Below are positions 57,290 through 64,000 of a DNA stretch of 64,000 bases, piece after piece; the first letter of the stretch is position 1; each line of letters opens with the position of its first letter. The stretch covers positions 2,852,001-2,916,000 of the forward strand of contig NZ_CP020046.1 of NCBI RefSeq assembly GCF_002028405.1. The letters are read 5' to 3'. Under the pieces are notes generated by a model that saw only the letters and a list, made by a program, of their open reading frames with translations, was not told the DNA's origin and searched no databases. The translations under genes were made by a program, and so were the position numbers. Source of the stretch: Thiomonas intermedia (lineage in GTDB: Bacteria > Pseudomonadota > Gammaproteobacteria > Burkholderiales > Burkholderiaceae_C).

Positions 57290-59097
57290 CGTTGCGCTCC
57301 GTTGTCTGGAACGGGTGGCACGAGCGACGGTCCTGCGTTCCAGCCCGCGGGCAATCGTGCGGCCGCTGCGCCGGCGGCCGCGCCATAGTCCTGTCCCGGT
57401 TTGGCGATCACGACGAAACGCGGCGCGCGATAGATCACCGTCATGGGCAGATGCAGGGCCTGCAGTGCGGGCAGCGCGGATGGCGACATCAGCGCCAGCG
57501 GCTGTTTGTCTTCATGCCAGCGTCGGGCGAAATCGGCGTAAGTGGGCACCCACAGCCCGGGCTGCTGCGCGATGCCGAAATGCAGCTCGCCCTGATACTC
57601 CACGAGGGTCACCGTGCGGTCGAGGTAGAAGGGCAGCGTCTGGTCATAGGTGCCGACCGCGTAGAACGGCTGCCCGGCATGAATCCAGGGCTGGATGGCG
57701 CTCACCACGTTCTTGGTCGAGGCCGTGCTGCCCAGAATCTGGAATTGCTGGATGCCCAGCGAGAACCCCAGCGTCGTCGCCACGCTGACCACCATCACCG
57801 CCGCACAGCGCCGACCCTGCGATTCCCAGCGCCACGCAATGAGCCCGCTGACCAGCGCCAGCACGGCCGTGCCTTCCAGCCACCAGCCGAACTGCTGATA
57901 GAGCGCCCCCGGCGTGGTGGCGTTGCCCAGCCGGTGCAATTGCGTGAGGCCGATCATTGCCGCCAGCCCGATGAGCGCGAGCAAGGCGAACTGCCAGCGC
58001 AGGGCGCCACGGCGTGCCCGGTCGAGGTAGTCGCCGAGCAGCAGCGCCAGGGCAGGGAAGATGGGCAGGATGTAGGACGGCAGCTTCGATTTGGAAATGC
58101 TGAAGAACACGAAGATGAACACCGCCCAGATCACCAGCATGCCCTGGGCGTGCAGCGTGCGCCCCTGCGCGCTGCCGAACGCCGCGCCGCGCTGCGCCGG
58201 TTGCGTCGCCCCGCCGATCAGGGCCGGGACGAGACTGCCCAGCCAGGGCAGGATGCCCAGAATCAGGATGGGCAGGAAATACCACCAGGGCCCAGGCCGG
58301 TGCAACTCGTCGGTGAGGAAGCGGGTGAACTGCTGGTAGATGAAGAAATAGTCGAAGAACTCGGGATTGCGCACCTGTACCCAGATGAACCAGGGCGCGG
58401 CGATGGCCAGAAAGATCAGCAGGCCGCTGATGAGATAGAGCCGGGTCCACAGCTTCCAGTCGCGGTAGATCAGGGTGTAGAGCACCAGCGCGGCACCCGG
58501 CAGCATGATGCCGATCAAGCCCTTGGACAGCATGGCCAGGGCCATGAAGGCCCAGCAGGCCCACATCCAGTTGCGCGTCTGCGCGCGACTCGCATCGGGC
58601 CGCTGCGCCAGCAGGAAGGCCATCAGACTGGCAGACATCGTCGCCGCGGTGCCCATGTCCAGCGTGTTGATGTGGCTCATCGCGTTCCAGTAGAACTGGC
58701 TGGCCAGCACGCCGGCGGCGAACAGCCCGGCACGCCGGTTGAACAGGCGGCTGCCCGCCCAGCCGACGAACACGATGGAGAGCAGCCCGGTCAGTCCGGT
58801 CCACAGCCGGGCCTGCCATTCGCCGAAGCCGAACAGTTCGTAGCTCACGGCCGTCGCCCAGTACTGCAGGGGCGGCTTCTCGAAATATTTGAAGCCATCG
58901 AGCCGCGGCGTGACCCAGTCTCCCGACACCACCATTTCCCGCGGAATCTCGGCGTAGCGCCCTTCATCGGTGGGTACCAGGTCGCGCCAGCCCAGTGTGC
59001 CCAGCCAGAGGATGACCAGTCCGACAAACAGCCAGCGCGTCAGGCCGCGGCCAGGGCCGGAATTCGGGGAAGTGAAGTCTTGCGAGGAATGCGACAT
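57286..59097 (-). CDS. arnT: Lipid A 4-amino-4-deoxy-L-arabinosyltransferase
   Basis: Integral-membrane GT83 enzyme that moves L-Ara4N from undecaprenyl phosphate to lipid A on the periplasmic side, giving resistance to polymyxin and cationic peptides. It has 603 residues, longer than the usual ~550. About 12 helices follow a short start (MSHSSQDF). The first periplasmic loop has TDEGRYAEIPREMVVSGDWVTPRLDG, the hallmark acidic motif. The C-terminal periplasmic domain ends in a Pro/Ala-rich tail. It is the first gene of the operon and diverges from the acyl-CoA dehydrogenase gene, with 158 bases between. Confidence 0.92.
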   Translation of the reverse strand: MSHSSQDFTSPNSGPGRGLTRWLFVGLVILWLGTLGWRDLVPTDEGRYAEIPREMVVSGDWVTPRLDGFKYFEKPPLQYWATAVSYELFGFGEWQARLWTGLTGLLSIVFVGWAGSRLFNRRAGLFAAGVLASQFYWNAMSHINTLDMGTAATMSASLMAFLLAQRPDASRAQTRNWMWACWAFMALAMLSKGLIGIMLPGAALVLYTLIYRDWKLWTRLYLISGLLIFLAIAAPWFIWVQVRNPEFFDYFFIYQQFTRFLTDELHRPGPWWYFLPILILGILPWLGSLVPALIGGATQPAQRGAAFGSAQGRTLHAQGMLVIWAVFIFVFFSISKSKLPSYILPIFPALALLLGDYLDRARRGALRWQFALLALIGLAAMIGLTQLHRLGNATTPGALYQQFGWWLEGTAVLALVSGLIAWRWESQGRRCAAVMVVSVATTLGFSLGIQQFQILGSTASTKNVVSAIQPWIHAGQPFYAVGTYDQTLPFYLDRTVTLVEYQGELHFGIAQQPGLWVPTYADFARRWHEDKQPLALMSPSALPALQALHLPMTVIYRAPRFVVIAKPGQDYGAAAGAAAARLPAGWNAGPSLVPPVPDNGAQR

Positions 59098-59255
59098 GAA
59101 CGGGGGGCCAGGGTGCGACCCGGGGCCGGGGTGTGGCGACAAGCGTGTGGTGGTAGCCGACCATGGTAACGGGGCAGACCTTGCGGACCACTGAGGGAAA
59201 GAGTGCAATGCGCCGCACAGGGACGCACACGAACGCACGACAGTCTGGAGACGAC

Positions 59256-60887
59256 ATGACCTGGCCCACCCATACCGTGACCAATCAGGCCCCACCCTTG
59301 CAGGATTACAACCTGTTCACTGCCGATCCGGCTTTGCGTGAGGCGCTGGAACGGGCGGACGCCGCCTGGGCCGCGGCAGGCCTCGTGCGCCAGGGCGAAG
59401 ATCTCGGTACAGCGGCCAGCTTTGCGCAAGGGCATCTGGCGAACCAGTACCCGCCGCGGCTGCGCGGCTTTGACGCGCGCGGCCATCGCCTCGACGAGAT
59501 CGACTTTCATCCGGCCTGGCATGCCTTGATGGCCGACATCGCCCGGCGCGGTCTGCACACGGGGCCGTGGGCGCAGCCGCGGCCGGGAGCGCATGCGGCG
59601 CGCGCCGCCGGCTTCATCCTGCAGACCCAGATCGAAGCGGGGTCGATGTGCCCGACCACCATGACCTACGGGGCGATTCCGGCCCTGGCGCGTGATGCGG
59701 GGCTGATGCGCGAGGCGCTGCCCGTCCTGCTGAGCCCCGAATACGATCCGCGCGACCTGCCGCTGACGCAGAAGCGTGGGGGACTGATCGGCATGGGCAT
59801 GACCGAAAAGCAGGGTGGCTCGGACTTGCGCAGCAACGCCACCCGCGCTGAACCCGATGCCATCGGCGGCTACCGCCTGACCGGCCACAAGTGGTTTTTC
59901 TCCGCGCCGCAGTGCGACGCCCATCTGGTGCTGGCCCAGGCACCGGGCGGATTGAGCTGCTTCTTCGTGCCGCGCTGGGCCCCTGACGGCAGCAGGAATC
60001 CGGTGCTGATCCAGCGGCTCAAGGACAAGCTGGGCAACCGCTCCAACGCCTCGTCCGAAGTGGAGTTTCAGGGCGCCTGGGGACATCTGCTCGGCGAGGA
60101 GGGGCGGGGGATTCCCACCATTCTGGAAATGGGCACCTATACCCGGCTCGATTGCGTGCTGGGCACGACGGGGCTGATGCGTCAGGCGCTCAGTCAGGCG
60201 GTGCACTATGCGCGGCATCGCCGGGCGTTTGGCGCGGCGCTGATCGATCAGCCGATGATGCGCAATGTTCTGGCCGACATGGCGCTGGACGTGGAGGCGG
60301 CCATCGCCCTGGCGATGCGGCTGGCCCAGGCTTTCGACGCGCAGCACGACGAGGCCGAGTCGCTGCTGCGTCGGCTGCTCACGCCCGCCGCGAAATTCCG
60401 CGTCTGCAAGCGCGGGGCCGAACTGGCGGCCGAGGCCATGGAAGTGCTGGGCGGCAACGGCTATGTGGAAGACGATGTGCAGGCGCGCATCTACCGGGAG
60501 ATGCCGGTGAACTCCATCTGGGAGGGATCGGGCAATGTGATGTGCCTGGACGTGTTGCGCGCCCTGGGCAAGAACCAGCGAACCGCCCAGGCGCTGATGG
60601 CCGAGCTTGAGCCCGCGCAGGGGCGCAACGCGTCTTTCGATGCGCACCTGCGTCGACTCTCCGCCGCGCTGCGTGAGGGCCAGACGCCGCCCGGGCAGGC
60701 TCGGGTGTTCACTCATGACCTCGTTCTCGCGGTGCAGGCCGCGCTGCTGCTGCGGCACGCGCCAGAGCCGGTTGCGCAGGCGTTTTGCGCCTCGCGCCTG
60801 GGTGGCGCATGGGGCGGGGGTTTCGGCACGCTGTCGCCCACGGTCGATGGGGATGCCCTGTTGGGCCGGGCGCTGGTCCTCAGTTGA
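59256..60887 (+). CDS. AidB-type acyl-CoA dehydrogenase
   Basis: FAD-dependent protein of the acyl-CoA dehydrogenase family, 543 residues. It starts at ATG 59256 with GGAG upstream. Segments MCPTTMTYG, GMGMTEKQGGSDLRSN (flavin/substrate loop), GHKWFFSAPQCD and the C-terminal PVNSIWEGSGNVMCLD are typical of AidB, the alkylation-response homologue of isovaleryl-CoA dehydrogenase; IWEGSGN holds the usual catalytic Glu position. The true role here, DNA protection or lipid oxidation, is not known. Its 3' end overlaps convergent tonB by 8 bases. Confidence 0.9.
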   Translation: MTWPTHTVTNQAPPLQDYNLFTADPALREALERADAAWAAAGLVRQGEDLGTAASFAQGHLANQYPPRLRGFDARGHRLDEIDFHPAWHALMADIARRGLHTGPWAQPRPGAHAARAAGFILQTQIEAGSMCPTTMTYGAIPALARDAGLMREALPVLLSPEYDPRDLPLTQKRGGLIGMGMTEKQGGSDLRSNATRAEPDAIGGYRLTGHKWFFSAPQCDAHLVLAQAPGGLSCFFVPRWAPDGSRNPVLIQRLKDKLGNRSNASSEVEFQGAWGHLLGEEGRGIPTILEMGTYTRLDCVLGTTGLMRQALSQAVHYARHRRAFGAALIDQPMMRNVLADMALDVEAAIALAMRLAQAFDAQHDEAESLLRRLLTPAAKFRVCKRGAELAAEAMEVLGGNGYVEDDVQARIYREMPVNSIWEGSGNVMCLDVLRALGKNQRTAQALMAELEPAQGRNASFDAHLRRLSAALREGQTPPGQARVFTHDLVLAVQAALLLRHAPEPVAQAFCASRLGGAWGGGFGTLSPTVDGDALLGRALVLS

Positions 60888-61677
60888 GAATGCGGAACTT
60901 GATCGGCACCAAAACCCAGGAGGTGATGGACTGCCCGTTGCGGGTGGCGGCGACAAAACGCCATTTCGCCACCGTCGCCTCGGCGGACTCATCCAGCCTG
61001 GGGAAGCCGGTGGACGACATGAGCCGGATCTGCAGAGGCCGTCCGTCGGGGCCGACCTGGACTTTGAGCAGGGCGGTCCCTTCTTCTCCCAACTGGCGCG
61101 ACAACTGTGGATAGGTCGGCGGCGGGTTGTCCAGATAGTTGGCCTGATAGGACGCCGCGGTTTCCACCACGGGGGGGGCTGCGGTCGGCGCGGATGCAAG
61201 GGTCTCGGGGCGCGCGCGGGTGTGCACGGCTTCGGTTGGCGCTGGCGGCGTCGTTCTCGGCTCGGCAGGGGCAGGATTCGGCGTGGTGGGCAGGGGGGGC
61301 GCTGGCCTCGCCGTCGGGGCGACGGCGGCGTGGGTCTCCACGGGTGGAGGCGCCTTGGCGCGGGCGGGTTCGGTCTGATGCGCGGGCTGTCGCTGCGGCT
61401 CGGGCCGGGCTGGTGCCGTATGCGGGCGGGGCGCCGGCCGGGAGGGAGGGGGCGGCGGCTTGGGCGCCGGTTCGTGAGGCGCCTGCGTGGGCTCGATGCT
61501 GGGTGGCGGCTTCTGCAAGGTCACCCACTCCAGGCGTTGCTCTGGCTTGTCCGGTGGCTGAGCGGGCGTGAACAGCAGCCAGGCCAGCAACAGGGCGTGG
61601 GCAAGCAGAACCCCCAGCGCAAGCGCAAGCAGGGGAAACGGCCGGGCGGAGAGTGGGGGGGCGGAAATCGTGTTCAT
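60880..61677 (-). CDS. tonB: TonB family energy transducer
   Basis: Inner-membrane protein that powers outer-membrane receptors for iron or other ligands. It has 265 residues. An N-terminal anchor helix lies at about 14-36 (FPLLALALGVLLAHALLLAWLLF). A long Pro/Ala/Thr-rich rigid linker (about 40-165) follows. The C-terminal TonB domain spans about 180-265 and holds NPPPTYPQLSRQLGEEG and SSTGFPRLDESAEATVAKWRF. A GTG one codon earlier also fits. No exbB or exbD lies nearby and no Fur site is evident in the 190-base space to carA. Confidence 0.92.
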   Translation of the reverse strand: MNTISAPPLSARPFPLLALALGVLLAHALLLAWLLFTPAQPPDKPEQRLEWVTLQKPPPSIEPTQAPHEPAPKPPPPPSRPAPRPHTAPARPEPQRQPAHQTEPARAKAPPPVETHAAVAPTARPAPPLPTTPNPAPAEPRTTPPAPTEAVHTRARPETLASAPTAAPPVVETAASYQANYLDNPPPTYPQLSRQLGEEGTALLKVQVGPDGRPLQIRLMSSTGFPRLDESAEATVAKWRFVAATRNGQSITSWVLVPIKFRILN

Positions 61678-61867
61678 CACAGCAAACGGCGTGAATATAA
61701 TCTGACAAATTTTGTGCGCCTGAAGCGTCTCCGCATTGCGGTGACCCCCAAGGGGCGCGAAGGACGGGCAATGGGGCTGCCAAGGCCCTTGCCACGGACA
61801 ACGCCCCAGATCGACCGGCCAGGCCGCCGATCCATTCCAATATCCGGGCGCTCACCGGAGAATTCTC

Positions 61868-63019
61868 ATGCTGTCGTTGCTGCCCAAAGCCGTCCTGGTC
61901 CTCGCCGACGGCTCGATCTTTCGCGGACTCTCCATAGGCGCGAGCGGGCAGACGGTCGGCGAAGTCGTGTTCAACACGGCCATCACCGGCTACCAGGAAA
62001 TCCTGACCGATCCGAGCTACTGCCGCCAGATCGTCACGCTGACCTATCCGCATATCGGCAACGTCGGCACCAACAAGGACGACGTGGAGGCCGCCAAGGT
62101 GCATGCCGCCGGGCTCATCATCAAAGACCTCCCGGCGCTGCACGCCAACTATCGCAGCGAACAGGCGCTGGATGCCTATCTGCGCGAGCAGGGTACGGTG
62201 GCCATCGCCGGGATCGACACCCGCCGCCTGACGCGGCACCTGCGCACCAACGGCGCGCAGAACGGTTGCGTCATCGGCCTGGCGGCGGGCGAAGACATCA
62301 CCGATGCGTTGATCCAGACGGCGCAGGGTGCCGCCCGCGGCTTCGCCGGCCTGGCCGGCATGGACCTGGCCCGCGTGGTGTCCACCGCGAAGGCCTACGA
62401 GTGGACACAGACCGACTGGTCGCTGCAGCACGGATACGGCGAGATGGACCGCCCTCTGCGGCATGTGGTGGCTTACGACTTCGGCGTGAAATACAACATC
62501 CTTCGCCTGCTGGCGGCGCGGGGTTGCCGGGTGACGGTCGTGCCGGCGCAGACGTCCGCGGCCGAGGTGCTGGCGCTGCAGCCGAACGGGGTGTTTCTCT
62601 CGAACGGCCCGGGCGATCCGGAGCCCTGTGACTACGCCATTGCCGCAACCCAGCAGATCATCGCGGCCGGCGTGCCGACCTTCGGCATCTGCCTGGGGCA
62701 TCAGATCATGGGGCTGGCGGCGGGTGCCAAGACCTTCAAGATGAAATTCGGCCATCACGGCGCCAACCATCCGGTCAAGGATCTGGACAGTGGCCGGGTG
62801 TCGATCACCAGCCAGAACCACGGCTTCGCCGTGGACGCGGCCAGTCTGCCCGACAGCGTGCGCACCACGCACGTCTCCCTGTTCGATGGCACGCTGCAGG
62901 GTCTGGCCTGGAAGGACAGGCCGGCCTTCTGTTTCCAGGGGCACCCGGAAGCCAGCCCCGGGCCTCACGACATCGGCTATCTGTTCGATCGGTTCGTCGG
63001 TCTGATGGATCGTGCCTGA
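61868..63019 (+). CDS. carA: Carbamoyl-phosphate synthase small subunit
   Basis: Glutaminase subunit that supplies ammonia to CarB for arginine and pyrimidine synthesis. It has 383 residues. The class I amidotransferase triad is Cys275 (GICLGHQ), His359 and Glu361 ([10 protein letters not shown]). The N-terminal CPSase domain has [11 protein letters not shown] and [12 protein letters not shown]. The start is fixed by GGAG 8 bases upstream. carB follows 749 bases later, with an exporter gene inserted between them. Confidence 0.97.
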   Translation: MLSLLPKAVLVLADGSIFRGLSIGASGQTVGEVVFNTAITGYQEILTDPSYCRQIVTLTYPHIGNVGTNKDDVEAAKVHAAGLIIKDLPALHANYRSEQALDAYLREQGTVAIAGIDTRRLTRHLRTNGAQNGCVIGLAAGEDITDALIQTAQGAARGFAGLAGMDLARVVSTAKAYEWTQTDWSLQHGYGEMDRPLRHVVAYDFGVKYNILRLLAARGCRVTVVPAQTSAAEVLALQPNGVFLSNGPGDPEPCDYAIAATQQIIAAGVPTFGICLGHQIMGLAAGAKTFKMKFGHHGANHPVKDLDSGRVSITSQNHGFAVDAASLPDSVRTTHVSLFDGTLQGLAWKDRPAFCFQGHPEASPGPHDIGYLFDRFVGLMDRA

Positions 63020-63034
63020 AACGGGAGCATTCGG

Positions 63035-63718
63035 ATGTTCGGCGTCGTCAATCTGTGGACCTATGTGCTCGGGGTGATTTTCATCGTCCTGCTGCCCGGA
63101 CCGAATTCGCTCTATGTGCTCAGCGTGGCCGCGCAGCGCGGCGTGCGCCAGGGCTATCTGGGGGCGATGGGCGTGTTTCTGGGCGACACGGTGCTGATGG
63201 TGCTGGCCGCCGCCGGCGCCGCCTCGCTGCTCGAGACCAATCTGGCCCTCTACCACCTGGTGCAGGCCGCAGGCGCGCTGTATCTGGGGTGGCTGGGCAT
63301 CAATATGCTGCGCGCGGCCTGGAAGCGCTGGCGTACCGCGGATACGGGTCTGCATGTGCAGGCCACCCATCCGCACACGCCGCAGCAACAGAGCGGCAGG
63401 CGGCTGGAGAGCCCGTTTCGCAAAGCGCTGTTCATCAGTCTGCTCAATCCCAAGGCCATCCTTTTCTTCGTTTCGTTCTTCATCCAGTTCGTCGATCCGC
63501 ACTACGCCCATCCGGCGCTGTCCTTCCTGTTGCTGGGCGTGATCACGCAGTTCTTCAGCGCGCTCTACTTGTCGGTGCTGATCTTCGGTGGGGTTCGGGT
63601 TGCCGACGCGTTCCGCCGCAGACGGCGGTTGTCCGCGCTGACGATGGGTGCGACCGGCGCGGGCTTTTTCGGCTTCGGCGTGAAGCTGGCGCTGGCGGCC
63701 ACGGCAAGAACGCACTGA
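63035..63718 (+). CDS. LysE/RhtB family amino-acid exporter
   Basis: Inner-membrane exporter of the LysE superfamily, 227 residues with about six helices. The opening WTYVLGVIFIVLLPGPNSLYVL and the conserved GLxxG-like region are typical, and FISLLNPKAILFFVSFFIQF is the family's second signature. The sequence resembles LeuE (leucine export) but the substrate is not fixed by the sequence. It starts 15 bases after carA, with GGGAG upstream, and lies between the two carbamoyl-phosphate synthase genes. A link to arginine or pyrimidine precursor balance is only a guess. Confidence 0.9.
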   Translation: MFGVVNLWTYVLGVIFIVLLPGPNSLYVLSVAAQRGVRQGYLGAMGVFLGDTVLMVLAAAGAASLLETNLALYHLVQAAGALYLGWLGINMLRAAWKRWRTADTGLHVQATHPHTPQQQSGRRLESPFRKALFISLLNPKAILFFVSFFIQFVDPHYAHPALSFLLLGVITQFFSALYLSVLIFGGVRVADAFRRRRRLSALTMGATGAGFFGFGVKLALAATARTH

Positions 63719-63767
63719 TTTTTCTCGCTGTTTTTTCTCGATTTCATCTGCATAAAGAGACTCGCCC

Positions 63768-64000
<233 letters not shown>

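Noticed and set aside
57292-59169. A 625-codon open frame antisense to arnT
   Set aside because: The minus strand gives a complete ArnT with its motif TDEGRYAE. The plus-strand protein is Gln/Arg/Gly low-complexity.

Overview
The window is 64 kb of GC-rich chromosome from a betaproteobacterium, almost certainly order Burkholderiales. This rests on gene order that I recognise from that group: grpE-dnaK-dnaJ; ndk-rlmN-pilW-rodZ-ispG-hisS-yfgM-bamB-der-hfq-hflX-hflK-hflC-hisZ-purA; guaB-guaA; dapC-dapD-pilU-dapE-prmB; and trxA-rho-rpmE2. A short-form histidine pathway with HisZ, a type B L31 and a two-gene ArnA fit this. I cannot fix the genus; a Thiomonas-like or related lineage is only a guess. 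Nothing looks like a prophage, insertion sequence, CRISPR array or tRNA. The window is dense housekeeping DNA with a few accessory islands.

Layout. 1-6.6 kb (minus): 5' part of pepN, prfB with its programmed +1 frameshift, dnaJ, dnaK and grpE, with sigma-32-type promoters before grpE and dnaK. 6.8-12.1 kb: a small secreted Lys/His-repeat protein, a low-molecular-weight tyrosine phosphatase, a FemAB/GNAT-like protein whose start codon overlaps that of divergent nadE, then glnB and a ferredoxin-type reductase. 12.3-31.2 kb (plus): scpB-rluB, then the long conserved run from ndk to purA plus a phosphoribosyltransferase. This covers nucleotide supply, 23S rRNA modification, pilus and cell-shape proteins, isoprenoid synthesis, outer-membrane assembly, the Hfq/HflX/HflKC group, and histidine and adenylate synthesis. 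31.2-36.8 kb: a DUF4124 protein (minus), then guaB, guaA, a small membrane protein, tadA and ldcA. 36.8-38.1 kb (minus): an ECF sigma factor, a zinc-type anti-sigma factor and a small exported protein. 38.3-46.1 kb (plus): lysine/peptidoglycan genes dapC, dapD and dapE with pilU, prmB and an ABC-F ATPase, then an uncharacterised 130-aa protein. 46.2-51.5 kb (minus): a MATE exporter, a membrane glycosyltransferase, rpmE2, rho and trxA. 51.66-51.76 kb (minus): a compact SRP RNA. 51.8-59.1 kb (minus): an arn (lipid A 4-amino-4-deoxy-L-arabinose) operon ending in an EamA transporter. 59.3-64 kb: an AidB-type acyl-CoA dehydrogenase, TonB, carA, a LysE-type exporter and the start of carB.

The most informative points are these: the arn operon with ArnA as two overlapping genes and no arnD; the SRP RNA, supported by compensatory changes in its apical helix; the paired heat-shock promoters; a sharp change of third-position GC inside guaA; the shared CATG start of two divergent genes; and the repeat-built Lys/His-rich exported protein. 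I found no convincing wholly new system.
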